A stretch of DNA of 64,000 nt, from positions 62,001-126,000 of the forward strand of contig NZ_VFRP01000006.1 of the NCBI RefSeq assembly GCF_006385685.1. The letters run 5' to 3'. A program made the translations under genes and the position numbers. The notes below the pieces were generated by a model. It was not told the DNA's origin and did no database searches. It worked only from the letters and a program-made list of their open reading frames with translations. Shown here one piece after another: positions 49,268 to 59,047 of this stretch. Position 1 is the stretch's first letter, and the number at the start of each line of letters is the position of its first letter. The stretch is from Amaricoccus solimangrovi. GTDB taxonomy: Bacteria > Pseudomonadota > Alphaproteobacteria > Rhodobacterales > Rhodobacteraceae.

Positions 49268-50178
49268 CAGTGCCGCCCCTTCCGCTGCTTGGGATCGAGC
49301 GCGTCGCGAAGCCCGTCGCCGATCAGGTTGAAGGCGAGGCTGACGCAGAGGATCGCCCCGCCCGGGAACGCCACCAGCCACCAGCTCTCCAGCATGTAGC
49401 GCCGCCCGATCGCGATCATCGCCCCCCATTCCGGCAACGGCGGCTGCGCGCCCAGGCCCAGGAACCCCAGCCCCGCCGCGGTCAGGATCACGGTCGCGAG
49501 CGAGAGCGTGAGCCGCGTCAGCACCGAGGGCAGGCACATCGGCACGATCTGCTTCCAGATGATCCGCGCCGCCGACGCCCCCTGCATCTTCGCCGCCGAG
49601 ACATAGTCCGCCCCGCGCAGCGTCAGCGTCTCGGCCCGCGCCAGCCGCGCGATCGGCGGCCAGGAGGTGAGCGCGATCGCGACGATCGCATTCTCGAGCC
49701 CCGCCCCGAGCGCCGCCACGAAGGCGAGCGACAGGATGAGCCCGGGGAAGGACAGGAAGATGTCGGTGATCCGCATCAGCGCCGTGTCGAACCAGCCGCC
49801 GAAATACCCCGCGACCGTCCCCACCGCGAGCCCGATCGGCCCGACGATCACGCCCACGAGCGCGATGATCGTGAGCGTGATCCGCGCGCCATAGACCAGC
49901 CGGCTGAACACGTCCCGCCCGACCTCGTCGGTGCCGAAGAAATGCGCCCAGCTCGGCGGCTGGAGCGCCGCGCCGAGATCCTGCGCGTAGGGGTCCGCCG
50001 TCGCGATCAAGGGCGCGAAGGCCGCCATCACGATCAGCGCGAGGATCACGACGAGCCCGAAGGCCGAGGACGGGTTGCCCGCGAGATGGCGCAGCACGGT
50101 CCCGAGGTAGTCGGCGCCGGAGCGCAGGCCCGCGAGACGGCGGGGCGGGGCGGAGGAGTGCATCGGAATGGCTGTCAT
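49267..50178 (-). CDS. dppC: Dpp/Opp-type ABC permease (second)
   Basis: A 303-residue inner-membrane permease with six helices. Opening soluble segment, then VVILALIVMAAFAPLIATAD and the family motif FGTDEVGRDVFSRLVYGARI; coupling loop YVSAAKMQGASAARIIWKQI; AGLGFLGLGAQPPLPEWGAM before the last helix. It overlaps dppB by four bases. With DppB it forms the channel. Confidence 0.92.
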   Translation of the reverse strand: MTAIPMHSSAPPRRLAGLRSGADYLGTVLRHLAGNPSSAFGLVVILALIVMAAFAPLIATADPYAQDLGAALQPPSWAHFFGTDEVGRDVFSRLVYGARITLTIIALVGVIVGPIGLAVGTVAGYFGGWFDTALMRITDIFLSFPGLILSLAFVAALGAGLENAIVAIALTSWPPIARLARAETLTLRGADYVSAAKMQGASAARIIWKQIVPMCLPSVLTRLTLSLATVILTAAGLGFLGLGAQPPLPEWGAMIAIGRRYMLESWWLVAFPGGAILCVSLAFNLIGDGLRDALDPKQRKGRH

Positions 50179-51209
50179 CGTGTCCTCGGATCGAAGACCC
50201 TGTAGAGCAGGTCGGAGAGCAGGTTCAGCGCGATGAAGATCACGCCGACGATGAGCACGCAGGTCATCACCGCGTTCATGTCGCCGGTCAGCATGTTGTT
50301 GGTCATGTAGGAGCCGAAGCCCGGCCAGGAGAACACCGTCTCGATCAGCACCGCGCCTTCGAGCAGCCCGCCATAGGCGAGCGCCACGATGGTGACGAGC
50401 TGGACGCGGATGTTGGCGAAGGCATGGCCCCAGATCGTGCGCGTCTGGCTCAGCCCCTTCACCCGCGCGGTGGTGATGTATTCCTGGTTCAGCTGGTCGA
50501 GCATGAAGCTCCGCGTCATCCGGGTGATGTAGGCGAGCGAGGCGAGCCCGAGGATCGAGGCCGGCAGGATCAGGTGGTTGAGCGCGTCCCCGAACACGTC
50601 CCAGTCGCCCGAGAGCGCCGAATCGATCAGCAGGAACCCGGTCCGGGGTTCCACCATCCCGTCGTAGAAGTCCGAGACCCGCCCGCCGCCGCCGACCCAG
50701 TCGAGCCTGGCGTAGAACAGGATGAGCCCGATCATGCCGGTCCAGAAGATCGGCATCGAATGGCCGAGCAGGGTCGCGACCCGCACGAGGTGGTCGGTCG
50801 GCCGGTTCTTCCGCGCCGCCGCGAGCACGCCGAGCGGGACCCCGAGCCCGGCGCCGATCAGGATCGCGAAGGTCGCGAGCTCGATCGTCGCCGGCATCAC
50901 GCGCGCGATGTCCTCGATCACCGGCTGGCCGGTCCTGAGCGAAGTGCCGAAGTCGCCCCGCGCGATCTGGCCGAGGTAGTCGGCGAACTGGACATAGACC
51001 GGCTGGTCCATGCCGAGCTCGTGATAGACCTGTTCATAGGTCGCCTGATCGGCTTCCTCGCCGACCATCGCGCGCACCGGATCGACCGGCATCAGCCGGC
51101 CGATCGCGAAGGTGAGCGCGAGCAGACCGAGCAGCGTGACGAGGATCGTTCCCGCCTGCCGGGCGAAACCCGCCAGACGCCCGGAAGTCGGTGACAAGGC
51201 CAGTCGCAT
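50175..51209 (-). CDS. dppB: Dpp/Opp-type ABC permease (first)
   Basis: A 344-residue inner-membrane permease with six helices. LLALTFAIGRLMPVDPVRAM, LGMDQPVYVQFADYLGQIAR and GDFGTSLRTGQPV are DppB hallmarks; EYITTARVKGLSQTRTIWGH is the coupling loop; LIETVFSWPGFGSYMTNNML precedes the last helix. The gene lies 19 bp after dppA. Confidence 0.92.
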   Translation of the reverse strand: MRLALSPTSGRLAGFARQAGTILVTLLGLLALTFAIGRLMPVDPVRAMVGEEADQATYEQVYHELGMDQPVYVQFADYLGQIARGDFGTSLRTGQPVIEDIARVMPATIELATFAILIGAGLGVPLGVLAAARKNRPTDHLVRVATLLGHSMPIFWTGMIGLILFYARLDWVGGGGRVSDFYDGMVEPRTGFLLIDSALSGDWDVFGDALNHLILPASILGLASLAYITRMTRSFMLDQLNQEYITTARVKGLSQTRTIWGHAFANIRVQLVTIVALAYGGLLEGAVLIETVFSWPGFGSYMTNNMLTGDMNAVMTCVLIVGVIFIALNLLSDLLYRVFDPRTR

Positions 51210-51228
51210 CGTGCTCCCCCCTGTCCGC

Positions 51229-52830
51229 TCAGCGGTCCTTGGTGATCGCGCCGAGGTCGGTGCCCCAGGACGGGTTCAGCGTGAAGTTCTCGAGATCGGC
51301 GCGGTAGGCGACCGAGTCGAGCACCTCGGCGAAGGGCTGGATCGACGGCACCACCGTCGCGATCCGCCCCTGGATGTCGTGATACATCGCGACCTGCTTG
51401 TCGGCGTCGCTCTCGATCAGCGCCGCGTCGATCGCGGCGTTGATCTCGGGGTCGTAGAACGAGGTCCGCCAGCCCTGGAAATTGGTGAGCTTGGCCGCGT
51501 CCGAGTTGTCGGGGTTGTAGATGATCGCGCGCAGGTTCGAGTCCGGATGCGGCAACTGCCCGCCGCCGCCGCGGCCGACCAGAAGCTCGAAATTCCGCTC
51601 CCGCATCGCGCCATAGATCTGCTCGCCCGAGCCGGAGATGATCTCGGCGTCGATCCCGGCCTGTTTCAGCGTCGCCTGGATCGCGGTCGCGGTGCTCATG
51701 AAGGGCGCGTCGGCGAGCGCGCGCAGCGTCACCTTGAAGCCGTCCGGATAGCCCGCCTCGCTCAGCAGCGTCTTGGCGCGGTCGACGTCGAGCGTGTAGC
51801 CCGGATCCGGCATCGCGCCGATCACGCCCGAGGCGATGGGCCGCTGATGCGCCTGCCCGTAATAGGGCATGATCGCCGCGTTGATCCCGTCGTAGTCGAT
51901 GAGATAGCGCAGCGCCTCGCGCACCTTCGGCTTGGCCAGCCGCTCGTCCTTCATGCTGACGGCGAGATAGTAGAAGCCGCTGCCCGGCTGCGAGATCACC
52001 TCGACGCCCTCCTCGGCCGAGAGCGCCTTCAGATCGGGACCCGCGAGCGAGAAGCCGATGTCGATGTCGCCCTTCTCGAGCATCAGCCGCTGGTTCTGCG
52101 ATTCCGGGATGTGGCGCATGATGACGCGCTTCATCGCGGAGGGCTCGCCCCAGTAGTCGCCGTTGCGGGTCAGGATCACCCGGTCGTTCGCCTTCCAGCC
52201 GTCGAAGGTGAACTTGCCCGATCCGGCGGAATGGGTGTTGAGCCAGTCGGCGCCCAGGTCGCCGTCCTTCTCGTTCTCCATCACCAGCTTCGAATCGAGC
52301 ACCGAGCCCGGCCCGACGATGCCGAGCGTCTGCACGATCACCTTCGGATCGACCGGCTTCGGCAGCGTGACGACCACCGTCCTCTCGTCCGGCGCGGTGA
52401 AGCTCGCGCCCGCGTTCTCCTTGGTGAAGCCGTGGGTCTTGAGGAACGAGGCCTGGGCGAGGTTGAGCGTCATCAGCCGGTTCAGCGACCAGACCACATC
52501 CTGCGCCGTCACCGGATTGCCGGAGGCGAAGACCGCGTCGTCGCGCAGGTGGAAGGTGATGCTCTTGTTGTCGGGCGCGATCGCCCAGCTTTCCGCGAGA
52601 TCGGGATTGACCTTCGCCCGGTCCTTCGCGTCGAGCGTGACGAGGTTGTCGTAGACATTGGCGAGGATCTGCACCGGCTCGCGGCCGGTGATCGCCGCGG
52701 GGTCGAGCGTCAGCACATTGGTCATCGAGAAGCCGACGACGAGCTGGTCCTTCGGCGTCTCGGCGAGCGCGGGCAGCGCCGCCGATCCGAGCAGCGCCGC
52801 GAGGGTCAGGCCGCGAAGGGATGCGAGCAT
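51229..52830 (-). CDS. dppA: Dpp/Opp-type ABC substrate-binding protein
   Basis: A 533-residue periplasmic binding protein (SBP family 5) with signal peptide MLASLRGLTLAALLGSAALP and mature start near ETPKDQLVVG. VLTLDPAAITGREPVQILAN is the family signature. Such importers carry oligopeptides but also sugar acids and oligosaccharides; location beside KdgD and an acid-sugar dehydratase favours an aldarate or uronate-type substrate. ATG at 52830 is chosen for the signal peptide; GGAGGAA stands upstream. Confidence 0.85.
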   Translation of the reverse strand: MLASLRGLTLAALLGSAALPALAETPKDQLVVGFSMTNVLTLDPAAITGREPVQILANVYDNLVTLDAKDRAKVNPDLAESWAIAPDNKSITFHLRDDAVFASGNPVTAQDVVWSLNRLMTLNLAQASFLKTHGFTKENAGASFTAPDERTVVVTLPKPVDPKVIVQTLGIVGPGSVLDSKLVMENEKDGDLGADWLNTHSAGSGKFTFDGWKANDRVILTRNGDYWGEPSAMKRVIMRHIPESQNQRLMLEKGDIDIGFSLAGPDLKALSAEEGVEVISQPGSGFYYLAVSMKDERLAKPKVREALRYLIDYDGINAAIMPYYGQAHQRPIASGVIGAMPDPGYTLDVDRAKTLLSEAGYPDGFKVTLRALADAPFMSTATAIQATLKQAGIDAEIISGSGEQIYGAMRERNFELLVGRGGGGQLPHPDSNLRAIIYNPDNSDAAKLTNFQGWRTSFYDPEINAAIDAALIESDADKQVAMYHDIQGRIATVVPSIQPFAEVLDSVAYRADLENFTLNPSWGTDLGAITKDR

Positions 52831-52878
52831 TGGGATATTCCTCCGAGTCGTGTCGATCGTGGAACGTCGACTTTGCTT

Positions 52879-52894
52879 CAACTTGTATGATGTC
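52879..52894. promoter_or_regulatory. CAACTTGTATGATGTC element upstream of dppA
   Basis: Reads CAACTTGTATGATGTC on the plus strand. A copy identical at 15 of 16 bases (inverted) lies before the dehydratase gene at 55241. A shared regulator site is likely. Confidence 0.5.
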
Positions 52895-52964
52895 TTATCG
52901 GGATGGGCAAGGTTTCTCCGCTTGCCCCTCCGGAACGCGCGTCCTTATTCGCCCGGCGGCGTCG

Positions 52965-52982
52965 AATATGCATATGCATATT
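52965..52982. promoter_or_regulatory. 18-bp perfect palindrome, copy 1
   Basis: AATATGCATATGCATATT, identical to its own reverse complement, 135 bp upstream of dppA. Confidence 0.65.
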
Positions 52983-53017
52983 ACCGCCCTTTCCGGGCTG
53001 TTCCGGGACTTCCGTCA

Positions 53018-53035
53018 AATATGCATATGCATATT
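53018..53035. promoter_or_regulatory. 18-bp perfect palindrome, copy 2
   Basis: Exact second copy of AATATGCATATGCATATT, 53 bp from the first (about five helical turns), so two dimers would sit on one face of the DNA. Confidence 0.65.
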
Positions 53036-53086
53036 TCGGCCGATTTTGGCCCCGGAGACGGTCGCGCGCCGCCACCGGGAGGGTGA

Positions 53087-54031
53087 TTACTGCGGCCCCA
53101 GCGTCGCGATCAGCGCCGCGAGATCGGCTTCCTCCGCCTCGGTCAGGTCGGTCAGCGGCGGCCTGACCGGCCCGGCCGGGCGCCCGACGATCCGCGCGCC
53201 CGCCTTGATGATCGAGACCGCGTAACCCTGCGAGCGGTTGCGGATCGCGAGATAGGGCATGAAGAAATCGCGCAGCAGCCGGCCGGTAGTCGCCGTGTCG
53301 CCGCTCCGGACCGCGGCGTAGAAGTCCATCGCCGTCTTCGGGATGAAGTTGAACACCGCCGAGGAATAGACCGGGAAGCCGGCCGCGTTATAGGCCTCGG
53401 CATAGACCTCCGCCGTCGGCAGCCCGCCGAGGTAGCTCAGCCGGTCGCCGAGCTTCGAGCGCACCGCCATCACGCCCTCGATGTCGCCGACGCCGTCCTT
53501 GAAGCCGATCAGGTTCGGATTTCGCTCCGCGAGCTCCGCGACCGTCTCCGCGCTCAGCCGGCAGACGTTGCGGTTGTAGACGATCACGCCGATCGAGGTC
53601 GCCTTGCAGACCGCCTCGACATGCGCGGCGAGGCCCTTCTGGTTCGCCTCGGTCAGATAGTGCGGCATCAGCAGCACCCCCGCCGCGCCCGCCGCCTCGG
53701 CGGCCCGGGTCATCTCGATCGCGAGCCGCGTGCCATAGCCCGCCCCGGCGATGATCGGCGTATCGGAGCCGCAGGTCTCGACCGCGGCGCGCACCACCCG
53801 GGCCTGTTCGGCCGGCGTCAGCGAGAAGCCCTCGCCGGTGCCGCCCGCGGCGAAGAGCACCGTCGCGCCATAGGGCATCAGCCATTCGAGCCGCTCGCGA
53901 TACGGCGCCTCGGCGAAGTCGCCGGCCGCGTCGAAATCGGTGATCGGGAAGGACATGAGCCCGGAGGAAAGCACCTGCTTGAGTTCCTCGGGGGTGTAGG
54001 CCTGGGCGACCGGGCGGAGAATCTTGTTCAT
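53087..54031 (-). CDS. kdgD: 5-dehydro-4-deoxyglucarate dehydratase
   Basis: A 314-residue DHDPS-family lyase that converts 5-keto-4-deoxyglucarate to 2-oxoglutarate semialdehyde with loss of water and CO2. [20 protein letters not shown], the Tyr of [20 protein letters not shown], the Schiff-base Lys of [20 protein letters not shown] and [20 protein letters not shown] match KdgD rather than DapA. ATG at 54031 follows AGAGGATTGACA. It is 25 bp after the dehydratase gene. No semialdehyde dehydrogenase for the next step is in the window. Confidence 0.92.
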   Translation of the reverse strand: MNKILRPVAQAYTPEELKQVLSSGLMSFPITDFDAAGDFAEAPYRERLEWLMPYGATVLFAAGGTGEGFSLTPAEQARVVRAAVETCGSDTPIIAGAGYGTRLAIEMTRAAEAAGAAGVLLMPHYLTEANQKGLAAHVEAVCKATSIGVIVYNRNVCRLSAETVAELAERNPNLIGFKDGVGDIEGVMAVRSKLGDRLSYLGGLPTAEVYAEAYNAAGFPVYSSAVFNFIPKTAMDFYAAVRSGDTATTGRLLRDFFMPYLAIRNRSQGYAVSIIKAGARIVGRPAGPVRPPLTDLTEAEEADLAALIATLGPQ

Positions 54032-54056
54032 TGTCAATCCTCTGGGGAAAACTGGC

Positions 54057-55205
54057 TCAATAGCAGAGATTGGCATCGATGAAGTCGAAGTTGATGTCGA
54101 GGCCGAGCCCGGGCCGGTCGGAGAGGTGGACGAAGCCGTCCTCGTCCATCGGATCGGCGAGCGCGTTGAGGTAGTCGAACCCGTCGTCGTACTCGAGGAA
54201 CGGGTGCAGCAGCCCCCGCTCGTACCAGCGGCAGTTCTTCGAGACGGCGGTGACGATCAGGTTCTCCGCGCCGTTGCCGTGCACCTCGCAGTTCATCCCG
54301 AAGCATTCGGCGAGCCGCATGGTCTTGAGCGCGGGCGTGATGCCGCCGACGTCATGCACGCCGGTCCGAAGGATGTCGCAGGCCCCGGCCTTGATCCATT
54401 CGGCGCGGGTGAAATGCTTGCCCGGCGCGCTTTCCGGGCCGAGCACCGGAATGTCGAGGTTCTCCGCGAGCCAGGCGTAGGTCGACATGCTCTGCTCGTC
54501 GAGCGGTTCCTCGATCCAGGCGAAACCGAGTTTCTCGAGCCCGCGGCCGAGTTCCAGCGCCTCGGTGCGCGAATACCAGTGGAAGGCGTCGATCATCAGG
54601 TGGATGTCCGGCCCGACCGCCTCGCGCACCGCCGCGCAGGCCTTAAGGTCCATCCTTACGTCCGGCGCCCAGGAGACCGGCGGCATCCAGGTGTGCAGCT
54701 TGATCCCCTTGTAGCCGCGCGCCACCAGCTTCTCGGCGAACCGCCCGTAATCCTCCGGCGTCGCGAGCCCGCCTTCGAGCTCGTCGCCGCACATGATCGA
54801 GCCATAGGCCGGCACCTTGTCGCGATAGGCGCCGATCAGCTTGTGCGCCGGCTGGTTCAGCGCCCGGCCTGCGAGATCCCAGAGCGCGCAATCGACGATC
54901 GCGAGCGCCCGGTCCGTGAGCTGCATCGCGCTGCCGCGCTGCCAGTGGGCGAGCTCCTGCCAGAGCTTCTCGCGGTCGAAGGGGTTGGCGCCGATCAGCA
55001 CCGCCTTGACGAACTTCTCGATCACATGCGGCCGGATCACCTCCGGAGGTGCGAAGCAATGCCCCTCCTCGCCCGTTTCGGTCCGTACGGTGAGCACCCC
55101 CATGCGCACCTGATGCGCCGGCCCCGGATGCGCATGTCCCGCGCTGTCGGCGTGCCTCTTCGTCGTGGTCCGGAAGACCCTGACCGAGACATCTTCGATC
55201 CGCAT
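54057..55205 (-). CDS. enolase-superfamily acid-sugar dehydratase
   Basis: A 382-residue mandelate racemase/muconate lactonising enzyme-type dehydratase. The base motif is KxH in [13 protein letters not shown]; metal ligands lie in [23 protein letters not shown] and [11 protein letters not shown]; the catalytic His is in MNCEVHGNG. Given KdgD next door, it probably dehydrates an aldarate such as galactarate or glucarate to 5-keto-4-deoxyglucarate. The exact stereochemistry cannot be read from sequence. Confidence 0.82.
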   Translation of the reverse strand: MRIEDVSVRVFRTTTKRHADSAGHAHPGPAHQVRMGVLTVRTETGEEGHCFAPPEVIRPHVIEKFVKAVLIGANPFDREKLWQELAHWQRGSAMQLTDRALAIVDCALWDLAGRALNQPAHKLIGAYRDKVPAYGSIMCGDELEGGLATPEDYGRFAEKLVARGYKGIKLHTWMPPVSWAPDVRMDLKACAAVREAVGPDIHLMIDAFHWYSRTEALELGRGLEKLGFAWIEEPLDEQSMSTYAWLAENLDIPVLGPESAPGKHFTRAEWIKAGACDILRTGVHDVGGITPALKTMRLAECFGMNCEVHGNGAENLIVTAVSKNCRWYERGLLHPFLEYDDGFDYLNALADPMDEDGFVHLSDRPGLGLDINFDFIDANLCY

Positions 55206-55240
55206 TCACGCCTCCCCCGCGGGTGATTCATAAGTTATAT

Positions 55241-55256
55241 GTCATCATACAAGTTG
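55241..55256. promoter_or_regulatory. shared element upstream of the dehydratase gene
   Basis: GTCATCATACAAGTTG on the plus strand, the reverse of CAACTTGTATGATGAC, matching the dppA element at 15 of 16 positions. It lies 36 bp before the dehydratase start. Confidence 0.5.
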
Positions 55257-55351
55257 GCTGCGGCGTGTCAACTGGTGCTCTCGCCTCCACGCGCTTCGGC
55301 GCCGACAGCGCTGGAGACCTCCGCCGCCGCGCCGGGTGGCGACGGCGGGCG

Positions 55352-56449
55352 TCACTTCCGCCTCGGTTCCTCCAGGCCCGCGCCGACGGGGGCGAGGCGG
55401 CCGGCCCGCCGCGCGTGAAGCGCCTCGGCCAGCGAGAGCGCCGCGTTCGCGACCTCCCCCCGAATGGCTTCGTCCTTGTCGAGCGCCTCGTGGCTGGTCG
55501 CGTAGGGATCCCAGTAGCCGATGTAGCGGTCGAGTTCGGCGCGCGACCCGGCCGAGGTCAGCCCCATGAACGCCAGCCAGTCCGAGAGCGCGCGCCGGAC
55601 ATTCTCCGCCCCCTCCACATCGCCGTGGACCACGACGGAATAGAGGCGTCCCGCGAGATGCCGCGGGTAGTCCCATCCGCCGAGCTCGATCGTCTTCGCG
55701 CGCAGGGCGTCCTTGCCATGGGTCAGGGTCGGATCGGGATTGCCACCGTCCGCGCAGACGAGCCGGTCGATCATGAGCTTCAGCGGCGAACTGACCTGAT
55801 ACCAGTGGACCGGCGTGATGATCATGATCCCGTGGGCGCCGACCCAGAGCGGATAGATCTCGTTCATCCAGTCATGCGCCTGGCCGAGCGAGTGGTTGGG
55901 ATAGCAGGAGCACGGCCAGTGGCAGAGCGGCGCGGCGGTGGAGAAGCAGGCCTTGCACGGATGGATTTCCCGGCCGTATTCGGAGGTCAGGCGCGAGAGG
56001 TCGAGGATGTCCACGTCGATGCCCTGCGAGGCGAGGGCGGTTTCGGCGAGTCCGGCGAGCCGCCAGCTCTTCGACATTTCGCCGGGGCAGGTGTGCTCGC
56101 TCCGGGGCGACGCGTTGATGACGAGCGCCCGCGGCCTCTGGGCCCCGTCATGACGCGCCCGCGCCCGCGCGATGGCCTCGCGCGCGGCCAGCCAGTCGGT
56201 GGAGAGCTCGTGGTCGGGATCGGCGAAGGCCTCCCCGGCGCGCCGGGTCCGGGGGGCCTTGCGACCGTCGCGATAGGCCTGCCAGGCCACCTCCGCGATC
56301 CGGTCGATCTCGACCGACAGCGCGTCGAAGGCCGGATCGGTGAAGCGCCCGCGGTACCGCGCCTTGAAGGTCTCCTCGTCGAGCCGGGGTGTCGGCATTC
56401 CCTCGCGGGGGCGTGGAACCGGTCCCTCGCGTTCGCCGCATTTCGCCAT
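55352..56449 (-). CDS. flavodoxin-like NAD(P)H oxidoreductase with N-terminal extension
   Basis: A 365-residue protein. Residues about 115-330 form an FMN reductase/flavodoxin fold (RALVINASPRSEHTCPGEMS, then GIMIITPVHWYQVSSPLKLM, the FMN-binding loop). The first 110 residues are an extension I do not recognise. A cysteine-rich stretch (HPCKACFSTAAPLCHWPCSC) within the flavin fold could hold a metal or disulfides; similar CxxC loops occur in iron-sulfur flavoproteins. Start at 56449 follows GCGAGGACGAA. Substrate unknown; it is not clearly part of either neighbouring pathway. Confidence 0.7.
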   Translation of the reverse strand: MAKCGEREGPVPRPREGMPTPRLDEETFKARYRGRFTDPAFDALSVEIDRIAEVAWQAYRDGRKAPRTRRAGEAFADPDHELSTDWLAAREAIARARARHDGAQRPRALVINASPRSEHTCPGEMSKSWRLAGLAETALASQGIDVDILDLSRLTSEYGREIHPCKACFSTAAPLCHWPCSCYPNHSLGQAHDWMNEIYPLWVGAHGIMIITPVHWYQVSSPLKLMIDRLVCADGGNPDPTLTHGKDALRAKTIELGGWDYPRHLAGRLYSVVVHGDVEGAENVRRALSDWLAFMGLTSAGSRAELDRYIGYWDPYATSHEALDKDEAIRGEVANAALSLAEALHARRAGRLAPVGAGLEEPRRK

Positions 56450-56545
56450 TTCGTCCTCGCCATCCGTTCGTCGTCGCGTTTCAACGCGGCCACGGCGATC
56501 GCGATCCAATCGCCGCGGCCCGGCGCGTCCGGGCGGGGCCGGAGG

Positions 56546-58042
56546 CTAGCGGCGTTCGCCGACGAACCTCCCGGCTTCCGCGGGCCAGGGAAGGCCCGCG
56601 TGCGCCCGCGCAAGCGCGTCGAGGGCCGCGCGTATCCCGTCGGAGGCCGGGCAGGCGCGGCCGGCCTTCGCATCGACATGCAGCAGCATCTGCTCCGCCG
56701 TGGCCACCAGCGCGCCATCGGCGCGGTGGAGGCGATGGAAGAGGCGGATCCGCTTCTCGTCGCTCGCGAGGATGCGGGTCGTCGAGTGGAACCGCTCGCC
56801 CCGCTTCATCTCCCCGAGATGCATGATGTGGGATTCGACGGTGTAGTAGCTGTGCCCCGTCGCGACGTAATCCGGCCCCGCGCCGATCTTCGCGAGGAGC
56901 GCGTCGGTCGTGTCTCCGAAGACCTGTAGATAGCGGTGCTCGGTCATGTGGCCGTTGTAGTCGATCCATTCCGGCGGGACGGTTCCGTCCAGCATCCGGG
57001 GCGGCTCGGCGGGCTCGTTCGCCCCGCGCGCCGCCGACCGCAGCCGTTCCTCCTGATCGCGCAGGAGCGCGCCGGCGCCCCAGCCCGCGCCGCCACGCCG
57101 CGCCGCGAGGGCGCGGATCGTCGCGACCAGATTGTCGTCGCGGATCCGTTCCAGTTCGCGCAGCGTAAGATCGCCGGTCTGCGCGTCCGACTGCCTGCCG
57201 ATCTTCTCGACGAGTGCCTCGTCGAGATCCGGCACATCGGTCAGATGCGTCCAAGGCCATTTCAGCGCCGGGCCGAACTGGGCGAGGAAGTGCCGCATTC
57301 CCGCCTCGCCCCCGGCGATCCGATAGGTCTGGAACAGGCCCATCTGCGCCCATCTCAGGCCGAAGGAATAGCGGATGATGTCGTCGATCTCGCCGACGCT
57401 CGCGACGTCGTCGTTCACGAGCCAGAGCGCCTCGCGCCAGAGCGCCTCGAGCAGGCGGTCGCCCACGAAGGCCTCGATCTCGCGGCGGATGACCACCGGC
57501 TTCATGCCGAGCGCCGCGTAGAGCGCCTTCGCGCGCTCCACCGCCTCGGGCGCCGTCGCCTTGCCCGCGACGATCTCGACGAGCGGCAGCAGGTAGACCG
57601 GATTGAACGGATGCGCGACGACGAGGCGGCCGGGCCGTGTCATGCCCTCCTGAAGGTCGCTCGGCAGCAGGCCGGAGGTCGAACTGCCGATCAGCGCCTC
57701 GGCGGGGGCGGCGGCGTCGATGGCCTGGAGCACGCGGCGTTTGAGATCGATCCGCTCCGGCACGCTCTCCTGGATGAAATCGGCGCCCGCCACCGCCGCC
57801 TCGAGGCTCGCGGCGAAGGTGAGCCTGCCCTTCGGGGGCAGAGGCGCGTCGAAGAGCGCGGCATGGGCGCGCTCGGCGTTGGCGAGAACCTCTCCCACGA
57901 CCCGCTCCGCCTCCGGCCCGGGATCGTAGACGGCCACGTCCCATCCCGAGAGCAGCAGCCGCGCGACCCATCCCGCGCCGATCACGCCGCCGCCGACGCA
58001 GGCGGCCTTGCCGATCCCGCCGGTTTCCACGCGCGCGCTCAC
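56546..58042 (-). CDS. L-carnitine dehydrogenase fused to thioesterase
   Basis: A 498-residue fusion. Residues 1-320 are a 3-hydroxyacyl-CoA dehydrogenase-type domain: [20 protein letters not shown] binds [23 protein letters not shown] and [20 protein letters not shown] follow, as in carnitine 3-dehydrogenase. Residues about 345-495 are a hot-dog thioesterase ([20 protein letters not shown], with the catalytic Asp region). The pair would make 3-dehydrocarnitine and hydrolyse betainyl-CoA to glycine betaine. GTG start overlaps the BKACE gene (GTGA). Such fusions are known in rhizobia and relatives. Confidence 0.85.
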   Translation of the reverse strand: MSARVETGGIGKAACVGGGVIGAGWVARLLLSGWDVAVYDPGPEAERVVGEVLANAERAHAALFDAPLPPKGRLTFAASLEAAVAGADFIQESVPERIDLKRRVLQAIDAAAPAEALIGSSTSGLLPSDLQEGMTRPGRLVVAHPFNPVYLLPLVEIVAGKATAPEAVERAKALYAALGMKPVVIRREIEAFVGDRLLEALWREALWLVNDDVASVGEIDDIIRYSFGLRWAQMGLFQTYRIAGGEAGMRHFLAQFGPALKWPWTHLTDVPDLDEALVEKIGRQSDAQTGDLTLRELERIRDDNLVATIRALAARRGGAGWGAGALLRDQEERLRSAARGANEPAEPPRMLDGTVPPEWIDYNGHMTEHRYLQVFGDTTDALLAKIGAGPDYVATGHSYYTVESHIMHLGEMKRGERFHSTTRILASDEKRIRLFHRLHRADGALVATAEQMLLHVDAKAGRACPASDGIRAALDALARAHAGLPWPAEAGRFVGERR

Positions 58043-58944
58043 CACCGGCGCTCCAGCCGGAGCTTTGCGCGGACCTCGTCCGGTCCGAGCAGGCGGCAGC
58101 CCATCGCGGTCACGATCGAGGCCGCGCGTTCCACCAGCGCGCCGTTGGTCGCGAGCACGCCCGTGTCGAGCCAGATGTTGTCCTCGAGCCCGACGCGGAT
58201 GTTGCCGCCGGCGAGCACCGCGAGCGCGGCGTAGGGGAGCTGGTTGCGGCCGATCGAGAAGGCGGAATAGGTCCAGCCCTCCGGCATCTGGTCCACGATC
58301 GCCTTCAGGGTGCCGATGTCGTCCGGCGCGCCCCAGGGAATGCCCATGCAGAGCTGCACCATCACCGGATCGTCGATCACGCCCTGCGCCCTCAGCCATT
58401 TCGCGAGCAGCAGGTGGCCGGTGTCGAAGACCTCGATCTCGGGCCGGACGCCGAGCGCCTGGATCCGCCGCGCCATCGCCCTGAGCATCGCGGGCGTGTT
58501 GGTCATCACATAGTCGCCCTCGCCGAAGTTCATCGTGCCGCAGTCGAGCGTGCAGATCTCGGGCAGGAGCTCGGCGACGTGGACGAGTCGCTCCTCGGCG
58601 CCGACCATGTCGGTCCCGGCGGGATCGACCGGAAGCGGCGCCTCGGTGGAGCCGAGCACGAGATCGCCGCCCATGCCGGCGGTCAGGTTCAGGACCATGT
58701 CGACGCCGGAATCGCGGATCCGCTCCACGACCTCGCGATAGAGCTTCGGGTCGCGCGCGCCCTTGCCGGTCTCGGGATCGCGGACATGGATATGCGCGAT
58801 GGCCGCGCCCGCCCGGGCGGCCTCGACGGCGGCGGCGGCGATCTCGGCGGGGGTGACCGGCACCTTGTCGGAGCGCGAGGTGGTGTCGCCCGAGCCGGTC
58901 ACGGCGCAGGTGATGAAGACGTCTCGGTTCGGCTGAAGCGGCAT
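58039..58944 (-). CDS. BKACE family 3-dehydrocarnitine cleavage enzyme
   Basis: A 301-residue beta-keto acid cleavage enzyme. Zinc-binding and catalytic features: [20 protein letters not shown] at the start, [20 protein letters not shown] (HxH zinc ligands), [17 protein letters not shown] and the late [12 protein letters not shown] (Glu ligand). With the adjacent carnitine dehydrogenase-thioesterase it should convert dehydrocarnitine and acetyl-CoA to acetoacetate and betainyl-CoA. ATG at 58944 is chosen. It is the first gene of the operon, divergent from the CdhR-type regulator. Confidence 0.88.
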   Translation of the reverse strand: MPLQPNRDVFITCAVTGSGDTTSRSDKVPVTPAEIAAAAVEAARAGAAIAHIHVRDPETGKGARDPKLYREVVERIRDSGVDMVLNLTAGMGGDLVLGSTEAPLPVDPAGTDMVGAEERLVHVAELLPEICTLDCGTMNFGEGDYVMTNTPAMLRAMARRIQALGVRPEIEVFDTGHLLLAKWLRAQGVIDDPVMVQLCMGIPWGAPDDIGTLKAIVDQMPEGWTYSAFSIGRNQLPYAALAVLAGGNIRVGLEDNIWLDTGVLATNGALVERAASIVTAMGCRLLGPDEVRAKLRLERRW

Positions 58945-59047
58945 GGCATGATCCCCGGCGCGGCTGCGGTTCCGGCTGCGACCTTGACGCGGCGCGGCGG
59001 GAGGCATTTGGCTTGGAGCGAAGCCGTGTTGATCGAAGGCGAATGCG

